Assembly: GCA_035995985.1 (NCBI GenBank)
Contig: DASYJY010000089.1
Span: 1-64,000 of the forward strand
From: JADGNZ01 sp035995985
Lineage (GTDB): Bacteria; Acidobacteriota; Thermoanaerobaculia; Gp7-AA8
Direction of reading: 5' to 3'
Length of the DNA: 64,000 nt
A program made the translations under genes and the position numbers. The notes beneath the pieces are model-generated. The model ran no database searches. It was not told the DNA's origin and saw nothing but the letters and a program-made list of their open reading frames with translations. Shown here piece after piece: positions 15,872 through 23,998 of the stretch; within the stretch, counting starts at the first letter, position 1, and each line of letters opens with the position of its first letter.

Positions 15872-17835
15872 CGCATCTCCTCTCGCGCCGGTTCAGGCAT
15901 GCCGAGGTCGAGGCCACCGAGCTCACCGCGTTCGCGGAGGATGTGGTCGTGCAACTCTTCGCCGCTCGGCCAGAACCAGCCAATGAGCGCGATGCCGCTG
16001 AGCACCGCGCCGATCGTGAACCACCAGGCAAAGAAGATGGCGCCCCACAATCCGATGCACATCGTGCTGGCGAGGAGGAACGGCCACAATGAATGCGCCG
16101 GCAATTGTTCGGTGTGATCCGGCTCCGCGTCGAGAACGTGTGTGATGAGGATTTCGCGGCGGTCGAAGCGCATGCCGGCGACGTACGGCTGATCGCGCGC
16201 CGCGTCCCAAACGGCGTTCAATCCGCTGACGGTCGGCACGTGCAGGTAGTTGTAAACCGGCGGCGGCGATGACAGCGACCACTCCAGCGTGTCGGCGTTC
16301 CACGGATTCGATCCTGCTTCGCGCCCGGAACCCCGGCTGATGAGAAAGTTGATGATCATCGTCAGCACCGACAGCGCCATGAAGACGGCGCCCGCCGAGG
16401 CCAGCACGTTCAGATTTCCCCATCGCATCCCGGGCTGGTATGTGTAGACGCGCCGAGGCATGCCGTACAGCCCGAGGATGTGCATCGGAAAAAACGTGAC
16501 GTTGAAGCCGATCAGCAGGAGCCAGAAACTGATCTGCCCCATGACTTCGTTGTACATCCGGCCGGTCCATTTCGGGAACCAGAAGTGGAACGCGCCGAAG
16601 AGCGGGAAGAGCGCGCCGCCGATCAACACGTAGTGGAAGTGCGCGACGACGAAGTAGGTGTCGTGTACCTGCCAGTTGATCGGAATCGAGGCGAGCATGA
16701 CGCCTGTCAATCCACCGACGATGAAGACGAGGAAGAAGCCGATCACGTACATCACCGGCGTGGCGATCCGGAATCGTCCCGACCAGATGGTCGAGATCCA
16801 GCAGAAGATCTGCACTCCCGTCGGGATGACGATCATGAGGCTGGCGGCCGTGAAAAAGCTCTCGCCGAGTTGGGGCAGGCCGGTCGCGAACATGTGATGC
16901 ACCCAAACGCTGAAGCCGAGGAACGCGGTGATGACGAGCGTGGAGACCATCACTGTGTAGCCGAAGATTTTTCGCCCGGTGAAGGCGGTCAAAATCGAGC
17001 TGACAAACCCCAGCCCGGGAATGAAGATGATGTAGACCTCCGGATGCCCGAAGAACCAGAACATGTGCTGGTAAAAGAGCGGGTCGCCCCCCTCGGAACG
17101 ATTGTAGAAATGCGTGCCGACCAGACGATCGAGAGAGAGGTAGCCGCTGGCGATCATGACCGCCGGCATCGCGAACAGGATCATGAAGCTGACCACGATC
17201 ATCGACCAGACGAACAGCGGGATGCGGTTGAGCGACATCCCCGGACAGCGTTGCTTGAATGTGGTGACTACCAATTCGACCGCGACGACCAGCCCCGAAA
17301 TCTCGGTGAACGTGATCATCTGCGCCCACGTGTCGACGCCTTTGCCCGGCGAGTACTGCGGCCCGGCCAGCGGCACGTAGGAGAACCAGCCGTCCTGCGG
17401 TGCGGCGTGAAGAAAGAACATGGTGTAGAGGAACAGCCCGCCGAACAGGTAGATGTAGTACCCGAAGGCGTTCAGTTTGGGGAAGGCGACGTTGTGCGTG
17501 CCTACCATCAGCGGCACGAGGTAGATGCCGAAGCCTTCCATGATCGGGACGGCGAAGAGAAACATCATCGTCGAGCCGTGCATGGTGAAGATCTGGTTGT
17601 ACGCGTCCGGCCCGAGGAAGTGGTTCTCGGGTCGCAGGAGCTGGATGCGCATGAGCGCCGCTTCGACGCCGCCGGCGAGGAAGAAAAGAAACGCTGTGAC
17701 GATGTAGCGGACCCCGATCTGTTTGTGGCCGGTTTCGCTGAGCCATCCGGTGACGCCGGGCCAGGAGGCCCAGGTTTTCTCCATGATCGCGCGCTCTTTG
17801 GCGAAGTCGGGCGGGGCGACGGCGAGCTCGGTCAT
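15868..17835 (-). CDS. Cytochrome c oxidase subunit I
   Basis: The 655-aa catalytic subunit reduces oxygen to water and pumps protons across the inner membrane. The ligands are in place: heme a by His86 (FTMHGSTM) and His401, heme a3 by His399 (VVAHFHYV), CuB by His264, His313 and His314 (FFGHPEVYI, WVHHMF), with the cross-linked Tyr268. Glu266 in HPEVY marks the A1-type D channel. After the standard 12 helices there is a C-terminal extension of about 120 residues, with two further hydrophobic segments near 580-620, a feature of some caa3-type subunits. It follows coxB by 25 nt and overlaps subunit III. Confidence 0.96.
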   Translation of the reverse strand: MTELAVAPPDFAKERAIMEKTWASWPGVTGWLSETGHKQIGVRYIVTAFLFFLAGGVEAALMRIQLLRPENHFLGPDAYNQIFTMHGSTMMFLFAVPIMEGFGIYLVPLMVGTHNVAFPKLNAFGYYIYLFGGLFLYTMFFLHAAPQDGWFSYVPLAGPQYSPGKGVDTWAQMITFTEISGLVVAVELVVTTFKQRCPGMSLNRIPLFVWSMIVVSFMILFAMPAVMIASGYLSLDRLVGTHFYNRSEGGDPLFYQHMFWFFGHPEVYIIFIPGLGFVSSILTAFTGRKIFGYTVMVSTLVITAFLGFSVWVHHMFATGLPQLGESFFTAASLMIVIPTGVQIFCWISTIWSGRFRIATPVMYVIGFFLVFIVGGLTGVMLASIPINWQVHDTYFVVAHFHYVLIGGALFPLFGAFHFWFPKWTGRMYNEVMGQISFWLLLIGFNVTFFPMHILGLYGMPRRVYTYQPGMRWGNLNVLASAGAVFMALSVLTMIINFLISRGSGREAGSNPWNADTLEWSLSSPPPVYNYLHVPTVSGLNAVWDAARDQPYVAGMRFDRREILITHVLDAEPDHTEQLPAHSLWPFLLASTMCIGLWGAIFFAWWFTIGAVLSGIALIGWFWPSGEELHDHILRERGELGGLDLGMPEPAREEMR

Positions 17836-17860
17836 GATCGTGCTTCCGTCGTAGCGCCGC

Positions 17861-18835
17861 TCATTTCAGCGTCTCCAGATACGCGAGCAAGTCATTCATC
17901 TCCGATCCCGACAGCTGATTCGGAGGCATGAGCGTTCCCGGCTTGATCGCCGGCGCATTGGCGATCCATCCCGCCAGATTGCCGCGCGTGTTCAGCAGTT
18001 GTCCCGCGGCGAGCGTGGGGCGGCTGCGAAAGTGGGTGAGGTCGGGTCCGAGAGTGCCGTACGCGTCGAGGCCGAGGATGTTGTGGCACTTCGCGCACGG
18101 AGCGTTGAGGAAGACCTGCTGTCCGCGGAGTTGCGCAGGCGTCATCGGCGTCGGGGCGCCTTCGCCCATGTGCGATTTCCATCGCGCGAATTCTTCCGGC
18201 GCTTCGGCCACGACCGTCAGCGCCATGTGGGCGTGCTGGTATCCGCAAAATTCGGCGCATTGACCGCGGTAGACGCCGGGCGTGTCGGCCTGAATCCAGA
18301 ACTTGTTGACGCGTCCGGGGATGAGATCGCGCTTGCCGTGCAGGTTCGGAATCCAGAGCGAGTGGATGACGTCGCGCGTGTCGAGCCGCAGCAGAACCGG
18401 CGTGTGAATGGGGATGTGGATCTCGTTCGCGTCGTTGATCTGATTCGCCGGCGCGAGCGCGTCGGGATACTTCACCTCCCACCACCACTGATGCCCGGTG
18501 ACCTCGATCTCCAGCTGCCGCGGATCATTTTTTCCGAACGTGCCGATGGCGTTTCCGGTGGCGACGCTGCTGAACAGGAGTCCGAACAGAGTGGCGATGG
18601 TGACCGCCGCACAGGTGCTGACGAAGATACCGAGGCGGCGATCGTGCGCGGGATCGTCGACCGCTTCCGCGCGGCGGCGGCCTCTCACTGCCGCGATGAA
18701 GAAGAAAGCGATCGTGATGATGTAGACGGCGACGCAGATCCAGAAGAAGACCCACCAGAGATGTTCGATGCTCGCCGCCTGCGGACCCGCGGAGTGAAGC
18801 GCGGATTGGACGGGAACGAGGGCGATGCCTGTCAT
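17861..18835 (-). CDS. Cytochrome c oxidase subunit II with fused cytochrome c domain (caa3 type)
   Basis: The 324-aa subunit has two membrane helices (about 25-50 and 70-92) and a periplasmic cupredoxin domain. It carries the CuA ligands His158, Cys193, Glu195, Cys197, His201 and Met204 in CAEFCGYQHAHM, with the electron-entry aromatic run HQWWWE near 115-120. A C-terminal cytochrome c domain follows with CAKCH at 247-251 and a methionine in GTLMPPNQL. This makes the enzyme a caa3-type oxidase that accepts electrons through its own heme. The ATG at 18835 lies in the edge of a dispersed repeat (CTCAGGATGACAGGC). The open frame upstream is a repeat and shadow translation. Confidence 0.94.
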   Translation of the reverse strand: MTGIALVPVQSALHSAGPQAASIEHLWWVFFWICVAVYIITIAFFFIAAVRGRRRAEAVDDPAHDRRLGIFVSTCAAVTIATLFGLLFSSVATGNAIGTFGKNDPRQLEIEVTGHQWWWEVKYPDALAPANQINDANEIHIPIHTPVLLRLDTRDVIHSLWIPNLHGKRDLIPGRVNKFWIQADTPGVYRGQCAEFCGYQHAHMALTVVAEAPEEFARWKSHMGEGAPTPMTPAQLRGQQVFLNAPCAKCHNILGLDAYGTLGPDLTHFRSRPTLAAGQLLNTRGNLAGWIANAPAIKPGTLMPPNQLSGSEMNDLLAYLETLK

Positions 18836-18900
18836 CCTGAGCCGCCGGAGCCGCGTTGGCGCGAAGCGCAAACCGGCGCAGGACGGTCGAAGGACCCCCA
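18831..18900. repeat. Single copy of the TCATCCTGAG-type dispersed repeat
   Basis: The copy starts GTCATCCTGAGCCGCCGGAG and ends GGACGGTCGAAGGACCCCC, like the left copy at 14716-14783. It lies between the cytochrome c and coxB genes on the minus strand, the second of only two gaps in an otherwise coupled operon. Its edge overlaps the coxB start codon. Confidence 0.85.
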
Positions 18901-18948
18901 GCCGATTGCCGGGGCGGGCGGAGCGCGGAGGCGCGCTCGACGCTCGTC

Positions 18949-19443
18949 TCACTTCGGCTCCTCCGCGCGTCTCGGCATCATCTCTTCCGATCGCGGCGAC
19001 ATCGCGCCCTTCGGCTCGAAGCCGCCGATGGCGCGGACGTACGTCGTTAGCTGCCAGATCTGGAAGACGGGTATGTGCCCTCCGTACGATGGCATCCCGT
19101 TCGGACGTCCCTCGGAAATCGTCGTGAAGATGTTGACCGGCGAGCTGCCGTAGATCCACTCCGCGTCCATCAGCGGCGGACCGATTCCGCCGCCGCCGTG
19201 GAAGTGGCATCCGGAACAGTTGTACTGCTCGAAGAGCTGCTGCCCCTGGCTGATCGCGTATGCGTTTCCTTCGTACGGATTGTTGATGCCGGTCGCGGCG
19301 AGCTGCTTCGGTCCGGGCTGCAGGTCGCCCATGCGCATCGGATTGGGACGCTGTGATTCATCGGCGGTCGGTGTCAGAGGACGCCGCTCGCGATGGCAGG
19401 CGAACAGCGCGAGGATGGCCAGTAAGGCCAGTGGTCGCTTCAT
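18949..19443 (-). CDS. Monoheme cytochrome c, likely electron acceptor of the PQQ dehydrogenase
   Basis: This 164-aa protein has a lipoprotein-like signal (MKRPLALLAILALFAC) and one heme motif, CSGCH, near residues 72-76, with a likely axial methionine in GMPSYGGHIP. It resembles the small cytochromes that sit beside methanol and ethanol quinoprotein dehydrogenases (XoxG-like role). The ATG at 19443 overlaps the stop of the XoxJ-like gene (ATGA), and the family-like sequence starts there; the longer open frame upstream is a shadow. It probably accepts electrons from the dehydrogenase and passes them to the heme of oxidase subunit II. The specific role is inferred from position. Confidence 0.85.
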   Translation of the reverse strand: MKRPLALLAILALFACHRERRPLTPTADESQRPNPMRMGDLQPGPKQLAATGINNPYEGNAYAISQGQQLFEQYNCSGCHFHGGGGIGPPLMDAEWIYGSSPVNIFTTISEGRPNGMPSYGGHIPVFQIWQLTTYVRAIGGFEPKGAMSPRSEEMMPRRAEEPK

Positions 19444-20279
19444 ACGCGTGGCACTCCGTAGCGATCGAGAATCCGTTCGATGTCGGTGCGGCGTTTTTCG
19501 ATTTCGTGATCGAGCTGATCGCGCAGCGCGTTGTCGCCGCGGCGGACGCCCATCGAAATGTCGAAGACGAAGGGGAGGAAGGGGAGATCGATCTGCGGCG
19601 AGACGGGGACGATGTCGAGCGCGACCTTCTGCTGCCGCGCGAAGTAACCCGCCTGTGGTCCCCACACCACGGCGACGTCGACCTTGCCGTTCGCGACGGC
19701 ATCGACGATGTCGCGTCCCGGTGCCTGGCTGCGATAGTCGCCATAGACGGTGTAGCCGGCGACGTTGTCGATGATGCCGCGCTTGGCCAGCGCGTGCGCG
19801 GGCGGCGAGTTGACGTGATCGTTGCCGATCATCTGGACGCCGACCTTCAACGTCTTCAGTCGCGGATCATCGAACGAGGTGATGTTGAGATGACGGTCGG
19901 AGCGGGAGACGAAGACGTAGGTCGAGCGGTAGTACGACTGCGTCGGAAGGGCCTGATCGAAATTGCTGGGTATGCCCATGATCACGTCGCAATCGCCATG
20001 GCGCAGCGTCTGGCGAACGAATCCGCGGCGCTGCGGCCACCAGGTGTAGGCGACCCGCGCGTTCAGGTCGCGCGCGACGAGTGACGCGATTTCATTCTCG
20101 AATCCCTGCTGCTTTTCGTTGGAGTACGGGAGATTGTTTGGGTCTGCGCAGACGCGGAGCACTCGATCGGGGGTGGGGGGTCGGGGGTCGGAGGTCGTAG
20201 ATTTCGCGCAAGAACAGCACAGCGCCAGAAGCACCGCTCCGACACCCGACACCCGACAAACGACTCCCGCGTATCTCAT
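19440..20279 (-). CDS. xoxJ: XoxJ/MoxJ-like periplasmic solute-binding protein
   Basis: The 279-aa protein is a periplasmic binding-protein fold of the quinoprotein-dehydrogenase-associated family. It shows VLRVCADPNNLPYSNEKQQG near residue 40, GFENEIASLVARDL, the CDVIMGIPS loop, YVFVSR, LKVGVQMIGNDHVN and VDVAVVWGPQAGYFA. XoxJ proteins are thought to help activate the apo-dehydrogenase. It overlaps the dehydrogenase gene by 4 bp at its start and a cytochrome gene at its stop. The N-terminal signal and linker (RVSGVGAV and SDPRPPTPDR) are encoded by copies of the dispersed G-rich repeat, so the leader looks remodelled. A general amino-acid-binding role is less likely given the neighbours. Confidence 0.88.
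   Translation of the reverse strand: MRYAGVVCRVSGVGAVLLALCCSCAKSTTSDPRPPTPDRVLRVCADPNNLPYSNEKQQGFENEIASLVARDLNARVAYTWWPQRRGFVRQTLRHGDCDVIMGIPSNFDQALPTQSYYRSTYVFVSRSDRHLNITSFDDPRLKTLKVGVQMIGNDHVNSPPAHALAKRGIIDNVAGYTVYGDYRSQAPGRDIVDAVANGKVDVAVVWGPQAGYFARQQKVALDIVPVSPQIDLPFLPFVFDISMGVRRGDNALRDQLDHEIEKRRTDIERILDRYGVPRV
20168..20270. repeat. Two copies of the G-rich dispersed repeat inside the xoxJ leader
   Basis: GGGGGTGGGGGGTCGGGGGT at 20168-20187 and its complement-type run GACACCCGACACCCGACAAA at 20240-20259 flank the signal-peptide codons of the XoxJ-like gene. Both resemble the runs at 1479-1500 and 1987-2031. They are translated, giving VSGVG and DPRPPTPD segments. Confidence 0.65.
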
Positions 20280-22153
20280 GGCAGTGCAAACGTGTAGAGC
20301 ATCCCGCCCTTGGTCGTTGCCTTCGGCAGGTCGGACATCGCGTTGACGAATCCGAGGGCGGCGGTGCCGTCGTGCGGGTCGAGTTGGCCGGCGACGATTG
20401 CGCCGGCCCAGCCGCCGACTCCGGAGAGGATCGAGACGTACTGTTTTCCGTCAGGGCCCTGGTAGGTCACCGGCTGCCCGATGATCCCGGAGCCGCATTT
20501 GAACTGCCAGAGGAGCTGGCCGGAGCGCGCGTCGATCGCTTTGAACCACCCTTCCATCGTGCCGTAGAAGACGACGTTGCCGGCGGTGGCGACGGCACCG
20601 CTCCAGACCGGGAAGTTCTCTTTGATCGTCCAGATCTTCTTGCCGGCCACCGGATCCCACGCATCGAACTCGCCGCGATGTCCGCCCGGACCCGCGTACA
20701 TCTTCACATTCGCGCCGACGTACGGCGTTCCGGCGATGTAATTGGCTTGGACACCTTCCGCGTCCTCGCAGAGGTTCGCGTGCGGGATGTAGAGCAGCTT
20801 CGTGACCGGCGAGTACGCGGAGGGCTCCCAATCCTTCGCGCCCGGCGCGGGAGGACAGATCATGCGCGTCACGCGTCCAAAGCCGGGCGCCTTTTCCTGC
20901 ACCGGTTTCAGGCGGCCGGTCTTCAGGTCCACGCCGCTGCTGGTGGTGATGAACGCGAACGGATTCGCCGACAGCACCTGGCCCGTAGTGCGGTCGAGGA
21001 CGTAGACGTAGCCGTTGCGCTCGGGGCGGACGAGTACCTTGCGGACCTGGCCGTTGATCGGCAGATCGAGCAGGACCAGCTCGTTGATGCCGTCGTGATC
21101 GTAGAGATCGTGCGGGCTCCACTGATACGCCCACACTGCCTCGCCCGTGTCGGGCCGGCGCGCGAACATCCCGCACGTCCACTTGTTGTCGCCGGGACGC
21201 TGTTCCGGATTCCACGGGCCGGGATTGCCGGTGCCGTAGTAAATGAGATCGAGCGCGGGGTCGTACGAGATCCAGCCCCAGGTCGTGCCGCCGCCGATCT
21301 TCCACGCATCGGGCGGCCAGCTCTTCACGCCGAGGTCCTGACCTTTGTCGGAGTCGTAGAAAGGATGGAAGCCGGGGCCGATCAGGCAGTCGTTGTCGGG
21401 ACCGGTGCTGTACGCCTTCCAGACCTGTTTGCCGGTTTCGCTGTCGAGCGCCGTGAGTGATCCGCGAACGCCGAACTCGCCGCCGCTGTCGCCGACGAGG
21501 ACCTTGTTCTTCACTACCAGCGGCGCCATCGTGATCGATTCGCCGCGATTGATGTCGGCCACCTGCGACACCCACACTTCATCGCCGGTCTGCGCGTTGA
21601 CTGCGGCCGTTTTGCCGTCGAGCGTGTTGAAAAAGATCTTGCCATTCGCGTAGACGCAGCCGCGGTTGACCCAATCGCAGCAAGCCACGCCCTTCGCGGA
21701 GTTGTTCAGGTCCTTCGGCTTGTAGCTCCACTTCGCCGGCGCGCCCGGTTGCGTCAGATCGAGCGCGTAGAGCGTGTTCGGAAACGGCGTGACGATGTAC
21801 ATCGTGTTGTTCACGACGATCGGCGCCGCTTCTTCGCCGCGGTCGCTGCCGGTGGAGAAGGTCCACGCCACTTTGAGGTTCTTCACGTTGGCGGTGTTAA
21901 TCTGATTGAGGCCGGAGAAACGCGTCGACGCGTAGTTCTTCGCGGGCATGATCCATTGCCCGTCTTCGCCCTCAAGCTTGACCAGATCCGTCTTCTCGGA
22001 GGGGTTGGAGGAGTAGCGCTGGAGGAAGGGGAAGGTCTTGTTGTCCGGCGCCTTCGACTTGCACCCGACGCAAATCAGCACGACCAACAAAATCGCATGG
22101 CCCCCCAAGCATCGTGGCCGCATCTGAACGCGACCGGTTGCTCCCAGCATCAC
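20276..22153 (-). CDS. xoxF: PQQ-dependent alcohol dehydrogenase, lanthanide (XoxF/ExaF) type
   Basis: This 625-aa periplasmic enzyme oxidises an alcohol such as methanol or ethanol and passes electrons to a cytochrome c. It is an eight-bladed quinoprotein with the vicinal disulfide Cys158-Cys159 (VACCDWVNRG), Glu226 (GGEFGVRG), Asn310 (YGTGNPGPW) and catalytic Asp352 in PHDLYDHDG. The spacing matches methanol dehydrogenase exactly: 84 residues from Glu to Asn and 42 from Asn to Asp. Two residues on, Asp354 replaces the Ala of calcium-type MxaF; that extra aspartate is the known mark of lanthanide-dependent enzymes. The N terminus is lipoprotein-like (VVLICVGC). The GTG at 22153 or the ATG next to it starts after AAGGAG. 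PQQ biosynthesis genes are not in this window. Confidence 0.9.
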   Translation of the reverse strand: MMLGATGRVQMRPRCLGGHAILLVVLICVGCKSKAPDNKTFPFLQRYSSNPSEKTDLVKLEGEDGQWIMPAKNYASTRFSGLNQINTANVKNLKVAWTFSTGSDRGEEAAPIVVNNTMYIVTPFPNTLYALDLTQPGAPAKWSYKPKDLNNSAKGVACCDWVNRGCVYANGKIFFNTLDGKTAAVNAQTGDEVWVSQVADINRGESITMAPLVVKNKVLVGDSGGEFGVRGSLTALDSETGKQVWKAYSTGPDNDCLIGPGFHPFYDSDKGQDLGVKSWPPDAWKIGGGTTWGWISYDPALDLIYYGTGNPGPWNPEQRPGDNKWTCGMFARRPDTGEAVWAYQWSPHDLYDHDGINELVLLDLPINGQVRKVLVRPERNGYVYVLDRTTGQVLSANPFAFITTSSGVDLKTGRLKPVQEKAPGFGRVTRMICPPAPGAKDWEPSAYSPVTKLLYIPHANLCEDAEGVQANYIAGTPYVGANVKMYAGPGGHRGEFDAWDPVAGKKIWTIKENFPVWSGAVATAGNVVFYGTMEGWFKAIDARSGQLLWQFKCGSGIIGQPVTYQGPDGKQYVSILSGVGGWAGAIVAGQLDPHDGTAALGFVNAMSDLPKATTKGGMLYTFALP

Positions 22154-22324
22154 TCCGCGCTCCTTTCCCTGTCCTCTGTTTTCGCCCCGAATTGCAGAAG
22201 CCGCGCCAAACTGGAGCGTACGGGAGCAGACCCCGTTGCGCGTCCGGTTTGCTTCTCGCGCAACGCGGTTAGAGCGATCGTCGGCACGCGCGGCGTGAAC
22301 TCAAACGCCGTGGAGCTGCCGGTG

Positions 22325-22924
22325 ATGACGATGACGCGAGGCACGCTCGTTGCGCCTTGCAGTTGCGTGCCTCCGGCTGGCTTCACATACGTCGACGACT
22401 TTCTGACCGCGGATCAGGAGCAGGCCGTGATCGCCGAAGTTGAGCGGCTTCCCTTCCACGAAGTGCGCATGCATGGCGTCGTCGCGCGGCGCACCGTCAT
22501 CCACTTTGGATTCGATTACGACTACGAGGGATGGTCGATCCGCGAAACCGATCCACCGCCGCCGTTTCTCGTCGAGCTTCGCGACCGCGCTGCGGCGATT
22601 GCGAACATCGATCCGCTCGTGCTCGAACAATTTCTGATCGCGCGCTATCCGCCCGGCGCGACGATCGGCTGGCATCGCGACGCCCCCATGTTCGGATCGC
22701 CGGTCATCGGCATTTCGCTCGGCGCCGCCGCCCGCATGCGTTTTCGCCGAAAGACCGCCGATGGTTTCGAGACGGACGTGCAACTGCTGCAACCGCGATC
22801 GCTCTACATCCTCGCCGGCGCGGCGCGCACGGTTTGGCAGCACCACATTCCGGCCGCGAAGGAGCTGCGCTACTCAATTTCGATGCGGACTGTCATCTCG
22901 AAATCGCGACTGCGTCGCGCGTAG
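22325..22924 (+). CDS. AlkB-like Fe(II)/2-oxoglutarate dioxygenase
   Basis: The 199-aa protein belongs to the AlkB-like 2-oxoglutarate/Fe(II) oxygenases, which remove alkyl groups from nucleic acid bases or act on related substrates. The iron ligands are seen in IGWHRDAP (His and Asp) and in the later histidine of VWQHHIP; the 2-oxoglutarate-binding arginine lies in LRYSISMR near residue 187. The N-terminal FTYVDDFLTADQEQAVIAEV is typical. The ATG at 22325 follows GGAG by 9 nt; the longer open frame upstream overlaps the divergent dehydrogenase and is not protein-like. The gene stands alone, so a repair role is inferred from family only. Confidence 0.85.
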   Translation: MTMTRGTLVAPCSCVPPAGFTYVDDFLTADQEQAVIAEVERLPFHEVRMHGVVARRTVIHFGFDYDYEGWSIRETDPPPPFLVELRDRAAAIANIDPLVLEQFLIARYPPGATIGWHRDAPMFGSPVIGISLGAAARMRFRRKTADGFETDVQLLQPRSLYILAGAARTVWQHHIPAAKELRYSISMRTVISKSRLRRA

Positions 22925-22959
22925 CGGGTTAGCAATTTCAGGCGCTGTACCTTGCCACA

Positions 22960-23058
22960 GCACAGACAAGAGTGTCTGTGCCACACCAACTCGCGCACGC
23001 ATCACCATTCATCCGAGCTCGGCAGGATTTTTGTGGCACAGACACGCTGGTCTGTGCC
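22960..23058. repeat. Two copies of a GCACAGACA-loop-TGTCTGTGC palindrome
   Basis: GCACAGACA, a 4-nt loop AGAG and TGTCTGTGC occupy 22960-22981. A second, similar palindrome occupies 23035-23058 (GGCACAGACACGCTGGTCTG, then TGCC). A third copy lies at 25586-25608. They sit between the convergent AlkB-like and FNT genes, where they could form RNA hairpins ending both transcripts, but no T-run follows. Confidence 0.8.
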
Positions 23059-23081
23059 GGTGCTCGGGAGCAGTGAGAAAT

Positions 23082-23951
23082 TTACGCATCCATCCCCTTC
23101 CCACCCGCCACCACCTGCGCGTGATTGATCGCCGCCACCAGCGCTACGCCGCCGATCGTGTTGCCGAGCAGCGCGGGAACGATGAAGCTGTCGACGCACT
23201 GCACCCACGAGATGCGGCCGATGAATGCGAGGTACATCGTCTCGGTCGCGCCGGCGATCACGTGCGAGAAGCCGCCGAGGCCGACCAGGTAGGTGATGAT
23301 GACGATCACCCACACCCGCGCTGATTCGGCGAACGGCAGCAGCCAGACCATCATCGCGATCAGCCAGCCGCCGAAGATGCCGCGGAGGAGCGTCGTGGCG
23401 AAGGCGGCGCGCGTTGCTTCGTCGCCGAGGGCCGTGAAGGCGCCGGTTATGTTGCTGTCGAATGCAGTCGTTTTGGCGAGCACGAGCGCGAAGAGAAACG
23501 CGCCGGCGAGGTTGGCGAGAAACACCGTCACCCAGAGCCGCGCCACATTTCGCAGCGTCGCTCCATCGCGTTTCACGAGCAGCGGCAGGATCACCGTCAG
23601 CGTGTTTTCGGTGAAGAGCTGCTGCCTGCCGAGGACCACGATCAGGAAGCCGACGCTGTAGCCGAAGTTCACGATGAGCGGACGCCAGCTCGTGTCCGGA
23701 ATGTGCGAGCGGAGCAGCGCCTGCGTCACGAACGAGAAGCCCATCGAGAGCCCGGCGGCGAGCCCCGACCACATCAGCGCGGACGTTGGCCGTTTCAGCT
23801 CTTCGTCCCCCTCGGCACGGATGGCGTGATAGACCACCGCGCCCGAGGGCGACGTCCGCTCCTCGGCCTCTTCTTTTTCCTTTTCCTCGGCCGCCATTGG
23901 CGTCGCGCCGTGCAAGAACTCAACCGTTTTGGCAAAGGGATTGCTTTTCAT
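23082..23951 (-). CDS. Formate/nitrite transporter family channel
   Basis: The 289-aa protein is a member of the FNT family, pentameric inner-membrane channels for small monovalent anions such as formate or nitrite. It has a charged N-terminal tail (KEKEEAEERTSPSG) and six hydrophobic segments. Family-like stretches include LSMGFSFVTQALL, FTENTLTVILPLL, NLAGAFLFALVLA, GGFSHVIAGATETMY and LLGNTIGGVALVAAIN. It resembles the YfdC-like branch more than FocA. Its position 1 kb from the alcohol dehydrogenase cluster makes export of formate from alcohol oxidation a tempting but unproven idea. A second ATG at residue 19 is an alternative start. Confidence 0.85.
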   Translation of the reverse strand: MKSNPFAKTVEFLHGATPMAAEEKEKEEAEERTSPSGAVVYHAIRAEGDEELKRPTSALMWSGLAAGLSMGFSFVTQALLRSHIPDTSWRPLIVNFGYSVGFLIVVLGRQQLFTENTLTVILPLLVKRDGATLRNVARLWVTVFLANLAGAFLFALVLAKTTAFDSNITGAFTALGDEATRAAFATTLLRGIFGGWLIAMMVWLLPFAESARVWVIVIITYLVGLGGFSHVIAGATETMYLAFIGRISWVQCVDSFIVPALLGNTIGGVALVAAINHAQVVAGGKGMDA

Positions 23952-23998
23952 CAGACGAAAAATCTGACGCGGTTGACCACGAAGCAGGGGAGGCTAAC

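Noticed and set aside
16480..17931. A 483-aa plus-strand open frame opposite coxA
   Set aside because: It is the reverse shadow of a highly conserved gene in GC-rich DNA; its charged, low-complexity sequence has no domain. The same holds for the long frames opposite lon (6642-8198), fadJ (58947-60347) and the GT-C-like gene (61923-63320).
17861..19210. A 449-aa form of oxidase subunit II
   Set aside because: The first 125 residues are translated from a dispersed repeat and the antisense frame of the cytochrome gene; the recognisable subunit II begins at 18835.
20276..22153. The dehydrogenase as a classical calcium MxaF
   Set aside because: The residue two after the catalytic Asp is Asp rather than Ala, and no mxaI or mxaG-type neighbour is present.
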